From the NCBI GenBank assembly GCA_029259745.1, contig JAJDEO010000028.1:1-64000 (forward strand): a stretch of DNA of 64,000 nucleotides, in the 5' to 3' direction. The notes under the pieces were generated by a model. The model made no database searches. It saw nothing but the letters and a program-made list of their open reading frames with translations, and was not told the origin of the DNA. Position numbers and translations under genes: made by a program. Numbering within the stretch: position 1 is the first letter of the stretch; each line of letters opens with the position of its first letter. This DNA is from Planctomycetota bacterium (lineage in GTDB: Bacteria > Planctomycetota > B15-G4). Below, piece after piece: positions 52,445-60,928 of the stretch.

Positions 52445-53950
52445 TCAGCTCGCTGGTTGCGCGGCCTCCGCGTGAACCTCAGCCAACACCTCGCGGAGCA
52501 CTTGGATCACGACCTCGCGTTCGGCATCCGTGATCCGGAAGTGCGGCGTGAAGCGAAGTGCGTTGCGGCCGCCGTGGATGATGTTGATGCCGCGCATCCG
52601 GCAGCGTTCCTCGGCGCTGCCCGGCCCGATCGCCGGCGCGCGTTCGGGGTCGAGTTCGCAGCAGAAGAGCAGCCCCGTTCCGAGCACCTCGGTGATGATG
52701 CCGGGGAACTCTGTCTTCAGGCTCTCGAGGTCTGCGACGAAGCGTTCGCCCTGGGTACGGATGTTCGCGCGCACCTCGGGCGTCACCATGTCGAGCACGG
52801 CGCAGGCCACATCGAGTCCGCGCGGGTTCGTCGTCATCGTGTTGCCGTAGATGCCCGTGCGGTAGGCCTCGGCCGCGCGCGTGCTGAGCCCCAGCACAGA
52901 CAGCGGGAACTGCCCGGCATTGAGCGCCTTCGACCAGCTCTCGATGTCCGGTGCGGCGCAGTCTTCGAAACCGGGGTAGTCGACGAGCGACAGCGTGCCG
53001 GTGCTTCGCAAGCCGGCCTGGATCGCGTCGATGACGAGCATCGTGTCATGCTTCAGCGTGAGCTCACGCGCGACATCGTAGAACTCACGCGTGACGGCAA
53101 CGCCGGGTGCACCCTCGCCCTGCACAGGCTCGACGAGCAAACCCTCGATGAACACGCCTTCCGCCTCGGCGCGCGCAAAGGCGGTACGCAGCGCGTCGAT
53201 ATCGTTGGACGGTACGGTCCACGTCGCCAGCGGCTGGGAGAAGGACGCGAGGTTCTTCTGGTAGTTGTCGCGCGTCGAGTCGCTGAACAACGCCGGGCGA
53301 TACGTGCGCCCATGGAAGGCCCGTTCGATCGCGATGACGGCCGTACGCTGCTTGCCCGCGTGTGCGCCGCCCGGGCTCGTTGCCACCTTGGTGTGCGCAT
53401 CCATGATGCGCGCAGCGACGCTCATCGCCTCGGAGCCCGAGTTCATGCAGATGAAGGCTTCGAAGGGGCAGCCGTCGGCACGCGCATGTCCCAGCTCGGC
53501 GCGCAGCTTCTGTCCGAAGCGCAGCTGCGAGATGTTGGCGGTCATGATGTTCGCCATGACTTGGTCGCGCGCCAGGGCCGAGATCACCTCGTCGGGCGAG
53601 TGGCCGAAGCCGAGCATTCCGTAGCCACCGCTATCGTGAACGACTGCGCCGTGCAACGTCACGACCCAGGGACCCTTTGCCGCCAGCGCGACGTACGGGT
53701 TCACAGCGTCCTCCGTATAGAAGTTCACGAAGTCGGCTTGGATGTAAACGCGTGCGTCGGCCTCCGACATCGCCACGACGTCGGGATACGCGCCTCGCAC
53801 GCACTCGAACAGCTCGCCGGCCTGTTCGATGGCCTGTACGAGGGTCGGGTCGATCTCTAGGAAGCGTTCGATCGTTGCGTCGTCGAGCCCGACAGTGCGG
53901 GCCGGGCCGGTGTGATCGCGGAGGTGCTGGAGCGTGTTGAGCGGGGGCAT
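52445..53950 (-). CDS. Class III PLP-dependent aminotransferase
   Basis: A 501-residue fold-type I aminotransferase. Key parts are NSGSEAMSVAARIMDAHT, ERAFHGRTYRPAL, VEPVQGEGAPGV, VIDAIQAGLRSTGTL and the PLP Lys in ESWSKALNAGQFPLS. The usual DE.Q motif is DAIQ, with Ala for Glu, which is a mild variation. The N-terminal about 90 residues (IDPTLVQAIEQAGELFECVRGAY) are longer than in acetylornithine aminotransferases and more like lysine or diaminobutyrate-type enzymes. The substrate cannot be told. ATG 53950 is a choice without strong ribosome site; GTG or TTG upstream is possible. Confidence 0.8.
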   Translation of the reverse strand: MPPLNTLQHLRDHTGPARTVGLDDATIERFLEIDPTLVQAIEQAGELFECVRGAYPDVVAMSEADARVYIQADFVNFYTEDAVNPYVALAAKGPWVVTLHGAVVHDSGGYGMLGFGHSPDEVISALARDQVMANIMTANISQLRFGQKLRAELGHARADGCPFEAFICMNSGSEAMSVAARIMDAHTKVATSPGGAHAGKQRTAVIAIERAFHGRTYRPALFSDSTRDNYQKNLASFSQPLATWTVPSNDIDALRTAFARAEAEGVFIEGLLVEPVQGEGAPGVAVTREFYDVARELTLKHDTMLVIDAIQAGLRSTGTLSLVDYPGFEDCAAPDIESWSKALNAGQFPLSVLGLSTRAAEAYRTGIYGNTMTTNPRGLDVACAVLDMVTPEVRANIRTQGERFVADLESLKTEFPGIITEVLGTGLLFCCELDPERAPAIGPGSAEERCRMRGINIIHGGRNALRFTPHFRITDAEREVVIQVLREVLAEVHAEAAQPAS

Positions 53951-54312
53951 GGAGACTTCGTCGGGGGAAAGAGGGGGGCAGATCAACTAATTTGGCACCG
54001 ATTCGTCGCTGAGTCGACACCCGAGGTGCGCTGGTCTGGTCTGCCGGACGATACCGACGCCCGGGCCCAGGCGTCGATTCAGCGAGGTCTCGGCCGCGGT
54101 GATGTGCTTCGGCGAGCGGTCGTGACGCGCTTCAGACGTGGATTCCTCAGCAGCTCGCGGCGAGCGTCCGTTTCGATCCGTGCGGCTGTCGACGACACGA
54201 CCTCCGCCTCGCCGAATCCCGACGAACGGAACGATTCGCCAGCGATCTGGCCCGCCGCGTCGGACGTCAGCCGAGTTCGTGCGGGTCGGCGCGGCTCATG
54301 CTCACGATCGAC
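53951..54312. other. Intergenic, nothing recognised
   Basis: No protein-like frame with a start and ribosome site. It lies between two minus-strand genes, so it carries the aminotransferase promoter. Confidence 0.45.
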
Positions 54313-54609
54313 TCAGGCGCGCAGTCGCCCCGAGCGATTCTTGCTGCGGCGCTTGCGCAGGACGCCCGAGAGCTGCCCGGTGCGCACGAGGACGCGCAGC
54401 GCGTTCACGGCTTTGTCGCCGCGCACGCGCTCGAACCACTCGAGCTGTCCGTCGATCTCACAGCCCACGACCGGGCCGTCGCAGAGCTTCTGGCAGCGGA
54501 CATCGACCGTGGCGACGTCGAGCTCATCGAGCGCTCGGGACAGACGGCGGTTCTTGGCCTTGCGGCAGTCACCACCCCGGCAGACGAGGATCCGACGCAG
54601 CGCTGTCAA
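54313..54609 (-). CDS. Thioredoxin-fold 2Fe-2S ferredoxin
   Basis: A 98-residue protein starting at a TTG that overlaps the preceding ferritin-like stop (TTGA). It reads LTALRRILVCRGGDCRKAKN and later VRCQKLCDGPVVGCEIDG: two cysteine pairs, C-x4-C and C-x3-C, as in thioredoxin-like [2Fe-2S] ferredoxins and NuoE. The C-terminus is basic (LRKRRSKNRSGRLRA). It would shuttle electrons for the ferritin-like partner, a role like bacterioferritin-associated ferredoxin, though of another family. The TTG start is inferred from overlap and the conserved strand beginning right after it. Confidence 0.65.
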   Translation of the reverse strand: MTALRRILVCRGGDCRKAKNRRLSRALDELDVATVDVRCQKLCDGPVVGCEIDGQLEWFERVRGDKAVNALRVLVRTGQLSGVLRKRRSKNRSGRLRA

Positions 54610-55043
54610 TCGCTGTAGTCTCGCAGCATCTTGCGCAACTCGAGGGTGTGCATCTCCTCCTGGCCGATCATCCCGCGAGCGTATTCCTCGAGGTAGATGC
54701 TCTCGCCCTCGACGACCTTGAGCAGGTCCTTGTAGAGACTCAAGGCGGCCTCTTCGTGCGCTTGGCTCTCCTCGAGGATGGCGCGGATCGAGTGCTTGTG
54801 CGACTCGTCGGTCTTCGCGATCTCGAGGCTCGGGTGGCCCTCGAGGCCGGTCAGGATCTCGCCGGCCTGCTGGGCGTGCGTGAGCGACTCGGAGGCCTGG
54901 GCCTTCATGAAGTCGACCAGCGGCATGCGGTTGGGGCCCGTGATCATCAGCGAATAGTGCGTGTACAGCACGACTCCGGCGAGCTCGTACTCCATGATCT
55001 CGTTGAGGATACGGATGGCTTCCTTCGTGGTGCTGTCGTTCAC
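54606..55043 (-). CDS. Bacterioferritin/ferritin-like di-iron protein
   Basis: A 145-residue four-helix protein. Metal ligands are likely Glu20 in EIMEYELAG, Glu and His in AQASESLTHAQQAGEIL, Glu in EESQAHEEAALSLY and EEMHTLELRKML. YTHYSLMITGP and MPLVDFMKAQASES match the bacterioferritin-like group. It should store or handle iron. GTG 55043 has GAGGT upstream. It overlaps the ferredoxin start by four bases. Confidence 0.8.
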   Translation of the reverse strand: MNDSTTKEAIRILNEIMEYELAGVVLYTHYSLMITGPNRMPLVDFMKAQASESLTHAQQAGEILTGLEGHPSLEIAKTDESHKHSIRAILEESQAHEEAALSLYKDLLKVVEGESIYLEEYARGMIGQEEMHTLELRKMLRDYSD

Positions 55044-55228
55044 TCGTGACCTCGGGTGCGTGGGTTGGGGATGGCGGCGTGCTGCGCGCGCTTGATAGCA
55101 GCGCGCGACCGCTTCGTCCCGTGTCGGGGCGGGACGCGCCCGTGATGGTGCCCGGTGCCGTGCGCGAGTGCCATAGGGATACGGAGCCGCGGCGCCCGGG
55201 GGCCGAGGGAGAACGGGCGCACGACAGT

Positions 55229-56188
55229 TCAAGGGACACGCAACGCCGTCTCGATCGTGTCGATGACGAAGTCGGTGTGCGTGTAGAGGATCTGATGCCC
55301 CGCGTCGGGCAGGCGGATCATCGTGCTGTCGGGCGTATCGCGGTGCAGCGGAAGGGAGTGGATCGTAGGGTGCACGACGAGGTCGCCCTCCGACACGACG
55401 ATCGTCAGCGGTACGGCCAGCTCGTCGTAGTGCTCACTCTGCGCACGCAGGAACGGTTTCAGCGTGCGGATGTCCTCGGCGTTCGCGCGGTAGCTCGGTG
55501 GTCGCAGGGCCAGCAGCACGGGGGACGACTCGAAGGCATCGGCGACCGGACGCGGAGCGAAGGCGCGTTCGACGCTCGAGTCGGACAGCGCGGCGCCGAA
55601 CGGCATCAGCAGCGTCTCGACGACGAGGGGGCCGAGCAGCGGCACCGTCGGCAGGCGGTAGTGCAACTCGATCGGGTCGGGCCACGGATGGCTGGGGCCG
55701 TTCAGCAACACCACGCCGCGCACGCGCTCGGGCGCACGCAGAGCCGCGGCGAGCACGACAGCGCCGCCGTAGGAGAACCCGACGAGCAGCGGGCGCTCGA
55801 CGTCGAGTTCGTCGAGCAGGGCGAGCAGCACGTCGGCCTGCACGCCGGGACCCGCTTCGCCTTCGGGACGCTCGCTGTAGCCGTGACCGGGACGGTCCCA
55901 GACGACGCAGCGGTGCCGCGCCGCGAGCGAGTCGAGCACCGTCGCGACGAAGTCGTGCGACGATCCGAAGGCACCGTGTACGAGCACGATCGCGTCGCCG
56001 GCACCGCGCTCGATGACGTGCTGAGCGAGGCCGTCGACGTCCACGACCCGCCCGAGGCGTGGGTGTTCGCTCTCAGCGCGTGCGACGAGCGCGCGCGTCG
56101 CGACCGTGCCGACGACGAGCAGCGCGACGATCGCGAGGACGACGCGACGCACCCAGCGCGCGGCTCTATTCGGAGGTTCGGTGGACAC
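55229..56188 (-). CDS. Membrane-anchored alpha/beta hydrolase
   Basis: A 319-residue hydrolase with one N-terminal helix (RVVLAIVALLVVGTVATRAL). Oxyanion motif HGAFGSSHDF, nucleophile elbow GFSYGGAVV, and catalytic His in DAGHQILYTH are all present; the acid is likely in VSEGDLVVH. The fold class covers esterases, haloperoxidases and lactonases, so no substrate is proposed. GTG 56188 is the start, without a good ribosome site. It follows a small ORF and the pentahaem cytochrome by ten bases, so the three may be one transcript. Confidence 0.75.
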   Translation of the reverse strand: MSTEPPNRAARWVRRVVLAIVALLVVGTVATRALVARAESEHPRLGRVVDVDGLAQHVIERGAGDAIVLVHGAFGSSHDFVATVLDSLAARHRCVVWDRPGHGYSERPEGEAGPGVQADVLLALLDELDVERPLLVGFSYGGAVVLAAALRAPERVRGVVLLNGPSHPWPDPIELHYRLPTVPLLGPLVVETLLMPFGAALSDSSVERAFAPRPVADAFESSPVLLALRPPSYRANAEDIRTLKPFLRAQSEHYDELAVPLTIVVSEGDLVVHPTIHSLPLHRDTPDSTMIRLPDAGHQILYTHTDFVIDTIETALRVP

Positions 56189-56197
56189 GCAAAGCGA

Positions 56198-56347
56198 TCA
56201 GTAGTCGGCGGAGAGCGAGAGTGCGTCAGCGGAGTCGACACGCACGATCGCTTCGGTGTACGTCGTGGTCATCGTGCCGATCAAGGGCGCGGTGCAGTCG
56301 CCTTTGCCGAGGGTGGCGATCGAGAAAGCGACGTCAGCCGCCTTCAA
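56198..56347 (-). CDS. Small ORF coupled to the pentahaem cytochrome gene
   Basis: A 49-codon frame starting with TTG that overlaps the cytochrome stop (TTGA) and ending ten bases before the hydrolase start. It reads KAADVAFSIATLGKGDC then IVRVDSADALSLSADY. No family is recognised. It may be a small protein, or the out-of-frame tail of the cytochrome after a frameshift, which would lengthen it by 49 residues. Confidence 0.35.
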   Translation of the reverse strand: MKAADVAFSIATLGKGDCTAPLIGTMTTTYTEAIVRVDSADALSLSADY

Positions 56348-57981
56348 CGGCTGCCGACGTGCGCCGTGGCGACGACCTCCGGCGTGACGTCGGCGAGGGC
56401 GTACCAGACGGCGAAGCGCTCGACCTCGGGCGTGTCCACCGCGAGCAGCTCGGCCGCCCAGCGCGCGCCAAGCGGCTGGTACAGCAGCGCGACGTCCACG
56501 CGCACATCCTCCAACGACGTGTCGTCGGGGACCGCGAAGGCATAGTGCACCGTGTCGCGCCCGGCGACGAAGTCGTCGTCGCCGTCGGTTCCTACCGGGG
56601 CTGTTCGCTCGCCCTCGGCGTGATCCGCCCGCCAGCCGCGCGGAAGCAGCCTGTCGTCCTTGAGGTAGCGCGCGCCGCGCAGGAGGACGTGCGTGACGGC
56701 GCCCTCGGCGTCGGCCATCTTGCTCTCGAACGTCGCCACCTGGAGCGACGAGCGAATCACGTCGTGGTGCGGCTCGATCGAGCCGCCGAGACGTTCCGAG
56801 GGCAGCGGCTCGCCCGCCGCGTCGACGATCCTCCCGCGCTCGTCGTGCGTACCGGAGACGAACAACGGCGCGCCGTCGGCTCCGCGCACGACCACGCGCA
56901 GCCATGCCCGACGTGTCGGATGAGCCGTCGGGAACTTGTGCCCCGTGAGGTTGTCGACGGCGACGGCGAAGCGCAGTTCGTCACCGACGCGCTCGAGCCG
57001 CTCGACGTGCACGCGCGCCGTGAGCTCGCGGAGCTGCGCACGGGTCGCGGCGATCGTCGCGTCGAAGGCCGCCGCGGGCGCGACGACGTCGAGCTCCTCG
57101 GCGTGGTCGCGCAGCATCGACAACACGAGCGTATTGCCGCCCACGAAGGTGTGGCGCCCGAAAGGTTGGCGCGGCGCGACCGGCGGGAAGTCGCGACCGC
57201 CAGGGTTGCGCGCGATGCGCGTCGTGATCGCGCGGCCGTCGGCGTCGCTCGTCGGGACGTGGCAGTCTTGGCACGTGACGTTCTCGTCGGCGAACGTCGA
57301 GTTCAGCCACTCGAGATACGGGGCCTGCTCGACGAGCACCGCGTCGAGCTCACGGCCGTCGGGCGTCAGCGCGCGCGTCTCGAGCGTATGGCACGACGCG
57401 CAGAGTTCCGAGGTCGTGACGTGTTCGCCCTTCGTGGGAGTCATCCCGACGTGCATCTGCATCGGACGCGTGAACGGGCCGTCGTGCGGGCCGTACATGC
57501 GGCGCTCGGTGTTGAGCGTGAAGGCGCCCGAGAACGTCGCTTGCGTCCCGAGGCCGTCGGGCGACATGCCGTGGCAGACCGTGCACGAGACGCCATCACG
57601 CGCGAGTTGGCCGAGCGACGAGTCGCAATCGAGCAGGTGCGTGACGCTGCCCGTGCCGTGGTCGACGAGTCCGAGTTCACTCGCCATCGGCGCGTGGCAA
57701 CGCATGCATGTCGCTTCGATCTCTTGTTTGCGTGTCGGTGTGGATGCGACTTCGACCGACATCACGGCGCGCCAGAGCGGGTCGCGCGCCGAGTTCGCCA
57801 TCATCGTTGCGCGCCAGAGCCCGTGCGGCGAGATCGCGCGTCCGTCGGCGTCGCGCATCGCCGTTGCCGCCGAGGCGTTCGAGTGGCACAGGGCGCAGTC
57901 GTTCGACAGGGTGACGGGCGCGGCGTCCTGCGCGGCGGCGGCTAGGGCGAGGAGCAGGAGGCAGACGAGGGCGTGCGGCAT
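56344..57981 (-). CDS. Exported pentahaem cytochrome c
   Basis: A 545-residue protein with signal peptide (HALVCLLLLALAAAAQ) and five CxxCH sites in the first half: CALCH, CMRCH, CTVCH, CASCH and CQDCH. The spacing and ISPHGLWRATMMANSARDPLW and TGHKFPTAHPTRRAWLRV blocks match multihaem cytochromes widespread in Planctomycetota and sulfur or metal-cycling bacteria. The second half is strand-rich without haems. It acts outside the cytoplasm; partner unknown. ATG 57981. Confidence 0.8.
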   Translation of the reverse strand: MPHALVCLLLLALAAAAQDAAPVTLSNDCALCHSNASAATAMRDADGRAISPHGLWRATMMANSARDPLWRAVMSVEVASTPTRKQEIEATCMRCHAPMASELGLVDHGTGSVTHLLDCDSSLGQLARDGVSCTVCHGMSPDGLGTQATFSGAFTLNTERRMYGPHDGPFTRPMQMHVGMTPTKGEHVTTSELCASCHTLETRALTPDGRELDAVLVEQAPYLEWLNSTFADENVTCQDCHVPTSDADGRAITTRIARNPGGRDFPPVAPRQPFGRHTFVGGNTLVLSMLRDHAEELDVVAPAAAFDATIAATRAQLRELTARVHVERLERVGDELRFAVAVDNLTGHKFPTAHPTRRAWLRVVVRGADGAPLFVSGTHDERGRIVDAAGEPLPSERLGGSIEPHHDVIRSSLQVATFESKMADAEGAVTHVLLRGARYLKDDRLLPRGWRADHAEGERTAPVGTDGDDDFVAGRDTVHYAFAVPDDTSLEDVRVDVALLYQPLGARWAAELLAVDTPEVERFAVWYALADVTPEVVATAHVGSR

Positions 57982-58109
57982 GGGGCGTCTTGAGTGGTGT
58001 GGATCGGTGAGAGACGCTTCGTTCGACGGCGCCTCGCCATGTGTTGTGAGTAATGAGTCATTTTATAGATCGCGCCGGCTTGCCGCGAGACCCGATGCTC
58101 TGATCGCGC
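57982..58109. other. Intergenic, nothing recognised
   Basis: The stretch between the pentahaem cytochrome and rsmH (57982-58336) has one doubtful minus-strand small ORF (58110-58283). I see no other feature; an AT-rich patch near 58058 could be promoter-related. Confidence 0.4.
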
Positions 58110-58283
58110 TCACAGCGTGATACCTGCCGGGGTCTGCGCACGCGACGAGCGGCGCCCCGAGAGCTGCATCTCACCTGCGCCGACCACCAGATTCCGACCA
58201 TCACGGACCGAGCCGGCGAGCCGACCTTCACCGACGAGTTCAGCGAGACGCCCGAGGTCTCGAGGTCTGGTTCGAGTCGCCAT
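58110..58283 (-). CDS. Doubtful small ORF, divergent from rsmH
   Basis: A 57-codon frame (MATRTRPRDLGRLAELVGEG, later EMQLSGRRSSRAQTPAGITL). Composition is protein-like but highly basic, with only a weak GAGAG upstream. It could be a small protein or chance in GC-rich DNA. Confidence 0.3.
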   Translation of the reverse strand: MATRTRPRDLGRLAELVGEGRLAGSVRDGRNLVVGAGEMQLSGRRSSRAQTPAGITL

Positions 58284-58336
58284 GGTCGGTGCTCTCGCCC
58301 GGGCGGAGCCGCGCGGCGCGCTGTAGCCTGTCGTCC

Positions 58337-59407
58337 ATGACCGAGCCGCCCCGCGATCCCGAAGACGCATCCCCACGCCGGCGGCGCGTGCGCTACGTCG
58401 GCACGCACCCGCGCGGCTTCAAGGAGCGTTACAAGGAGCGCGACCCGGAACGCTATCCCGAACTGAGCGAACACGTACGTCAGAAGGGGCGGACGCCGGC
58501 GGGGCAGCACGTGTCGGTTCTCCCCGACGAGACGCTCGCAGCGCTGCGCCCCGTGGCGGGCGAACGCGCGGTCGACGGGACGCTCGGTTATGGCGGTCAT
58601 GCCGAACGCCTGCTCGCGACGCTTGCGCCCGACGGTCAACTGCTCGCGCTCGATGCCGACCCGATCGAGCTGCCGCGGACCGAGGCTCGCCTGCGCGCCG
58701 CGGGGCACGACGAGCGCGCGTTGATCGTGCGCCGGTGCAACTTCGCCGGGCTCGTTGCGGCGCTGCACGGCGTCGGTTGGGCGGACGGCGTCGACGCGGT
58801 CCTCCTCGACCTCGGTGTCTCCTCGATGCAGATCGACGACCCGTCGCGCGGTTTCAGCGTGGGCGCCGATGGTCCGCTCGACATGCGCATGAATCCCGCG
58901 CGCGGTGCGTCGGCTGCGCAGTGGCTCGAGCGCGTGAAGCGGTCGTCGCTCGTGGCTGCTCTGGACGACAACGCCGACGAACCGTGGCGACAGGAGGTCG
59001 CGGATGCGCTGTGCGAGGCGCGCGACGCCGGGCACGGCGTGCCCCAGACCACGGCCGAGCTCGCCGAGATCGTACGCACCGCGCTGCCGGCGTCGTGTTC
59101 AGACGACGAGCGTGCGCTCAGTGTTCGGCGCGTGTTCCAAGCTCTCCGCATCGCGGTCAACGAGGAGTTCACGGCACTCGAAACGACGCTGCGAGACCTC
59201 CCGTCCTGCCTGCGCGCGGGCGGGCGCGCAGCGATCATCTCGTTCCACTCGGGTGAAGACCGCCGCGTGAAGCGCGCGTTCAAGCAGGGGTTTGCGGATG
59301 GCACCTGGTCGGAGATCTCACCGACGGTGATCCGCGCGTCGGCGCGCGAACGTGTCGAGAACCCACGCTCCACGTCGGCGAAGCTGCGCTGGGCGGTGCG
59401 CGCCTGA
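58337..59407 (+). CDS. rsmH: 16S rRNA m4C1402 methyltransferase RsmH
   Basis: A 356-residue SAM-dependent enzyme that methylates C1402 of 16S rRNA. It has HVSVLPDETLAAL, the SAM motif VDGTLGYGGHAERLL, LLDLGVSSMQIDDPSRGFS, DMRMNP and the C-terminal ISFHSGEDRRVKRAFK. Before the family start there is a charged extension of about 55 residues (RRRRVRYVGTHPRGFKERYKERD). It is not in a division-wall gene cluster here, which agrees with Planctomycetota. ATG 58337 was chosen. Confidence 0.92.
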   Translation: MTEPPRDPEDASPRRRRVRYVGTHPRGFKERYKERDPERYPELSEHVRQKGRTPAGQHVSVLPDETLAALRPVAGERAVDGTLGYGGHAERLLATLAPDGQLLALDADPIELPRTEARLRAAGHDERALIVRRCNFAGLVAALHGVGWADGVDAVLLDLGVSSMQIDDPSRGFSVGADGPLDMRMNPARGASAAQWLERVKRSSLVAALDDNADEPWRQEVADALCEARDAGHGVPQTTAELAEIVRTALPASCSDDERALSVRRVFQALRIAVNEEFTALETTLRDLPSCLRAGGRAAIISFHSGEDRRVKRAFKQGFADGTWSEISPTVIRASARERVENPRSTSAKLRWAVRA

Positions 59408-59420
59408 TGAGCGACGCCAC

Positions 59421-60653
59421 GTGGTGAAGGGCGCAGCGAAGGTCTTCGACGTCATCGTGTTGGGTGCCGGCGCGGCCGGACTCTTCTGCGCTGCGCAGGC
59501 CGGCGCGCGCGGTCTCGACGTGCTCGTGCTCGAGGGCAACGAGCGCGTGGGTTTGAAGATCCTCGTCTCGGGCGGGGGACGAGCGAACTTCACGAACCGC
59601 ACCGTGTCTCACGAGAACTACGTGTCGCGCAACAAGCACTTCGCGCGTTCGGCACTCGCTCGCTATCCGTCGACGCGCTTCATCGAACTGGTCGAAGCAC
59701 ACGGCATCCCGTTTCACGAGCGCGAGCACGGACAGCTCTTCTGCGACGAGTCGGCCAAGCGCATCACGCGCCTGCTGCTCGACGAGTGCGATGTCGCGGG
59801 CGTGTCGTTGCGCACCGGCTGTCGCATCGCGGCTGACGACGTGATCGAGGCCCCGTCGGGCGCGGCTCCCACGCGTTTCGTCGTGCGCGTCGGCGGCGAG
59901 CGACTGGCCACCCAGTCGCTCGTCATCGCGACCGGCGGACGCAGCTGGCCACGCCTCGGCACGACGGACCTCGGGTACGACGTCGCGCGTCGTTGGGGGC
60001 TCGACCTCGTCGCACTCCGGCCTGGCCTCGTGCCGTTGCAGTGGAGCGCAGCCGAACGCGCGACGTTCGGCGAGCTGGCCGGCATCGCTGTCCCGGCCAG
60101 CGTGTCCTTCGGGCGAGCGACGTTCCGCGAGGCGGTGCTCTTCACGCACGGCGGACTCTCGGGGCCGGCCATCTTGCAGATCAGCAATCACTGGATCCCC
60201 GGCGACGCCGTCACGATCGACTGGCTTCCCGATCACGCGGCGCTGCTCGCGGACGCCAAAGCGACCGGCGGGTCGGCCTCGGCGCGACGTCTGCTCGCGG
60301 AGCGCTTGCCGCGTCGGCTCGTGTCGGGCTTGGTTGGCGGCCATCCGGCGGCCGAGCGGTCGATCGCGCAGGTGTCCGGCAAGGACCTCGCAGCGCTCGA
60401 CGCCCGCGTGCACGCGTTCGAGTTCCGACCGGCGGGCGATGCGGGTTGGGACAAGGCCGAGGTCACGCTCGGGGGCATCGACACGGCGTGCCTGTCGTCG
60501 CGCACGCTGGCGGCGAATGACGTCCCGGGACTGCACTTCGTCGGCGAAGTCGTCGACGTGACCGGTTGGCTCGGTGGCTTCAACTTCCAGTGGGCATGGG
60601 CCTCGGCTCATGCCGCCGCCGAGGCGCTTGCCGACGAGTTGCAGAGACGCTGA
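59421..60653 (+). CDS. HI0933/YhiN-family flavoprotein
   Basis: A 410-residue FAD protein of the HI0933-like (BaiN) family with dinucleotide motif VLGAGAAGLFCAAQAG, LVSGGGRANFTN, a central TGGRSWPRLGTTDLGY and a terminal GEVVDVTGWLGGFNFQWAW. The catalysed reaction is unknown; relatives may be reductases. GTG 59421 or 59424 starts it, 13 bases after the rsmH stop, so they are probably co-transcribed. Confidence 0.85.
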   Translation: MVKGAAKVFDVIVLGAGAAGLFCAAQAGARGLDVLVLEGNERVGLKILVSGGGRANFTNRTVSHENYVSRNKHFARSALARYPSTRFIELVEAHGIPFHEREHGQLFCDESAKRITRLLLDECDVAGVSLRTGCRIAADDVIEAPSGAAPTRFVVRVGGERLATQSLVIATGGRSWPRLGTTDLGYDVARRWGLDLVALRPGLVPLQWSAAERATFGELAGIAVPASVSFGRATFREAVLFTHGGLSGPAILQISNHWIPGDAVTIDWLPDHAALLADAKATGGSASARRLLAERLPRRLVSGLVGGHPAAERSIAQVSGKDLAALDARVHAFEFRPAGDAGWDKAEVTLGGIDTACLSSRTLAANDVPGLHFVGEVVDVTGWLGGFNFQWAWASAHAAAEALADELQRR

Positions 60654-60744
60654 CGCTGCCCGCACCGCGAACGACGCGCCAGCGTCGAGTTGGTGCTGAT
60701 CGAGTGCGGCGCGCAGACGCGTGAAGCCATCTGTTAGGCGGGCT

Positions 60745-60790
60745 CGGCTGCATGCGTCGCGCCGGATGAGTTCTCCAACGGGCCGTAAGT
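60745..60790 (+). repeat. Dispersed palindromic repeat, copy G (right end only)
   Basis: The sequence CGCCGGATGAGTTCTCCAACGGGCCGT near 60759-60785 is the right end of the family. The left part of the 275-bp gap shows only faint similarity. A truncated or diverged copy. Confidence 0.5.
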
Positions 60791-60928
60791 GAGAGAAGCA
60801 CCGCGCTTTCCGACGCGGCGCGGTATCGTTGGCTTGTCGGCCCCAGGGATTGTGAGGTCGTGCGTGGGCGCCTGGGCCGAGTGTTCCTCGCACGGGATGG
60901 CGCAGTGGGCGCCTCGAGGAGCGAGGGA

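Noticed and set aside
53994..54012. TGGCACCGATTCGTCGCT as a second sigma-54 promoter
   Set aside because: After GG-N10 the bases are TC, not GC, so the -12 box is missing; there is also no plus-strand gene to drive.
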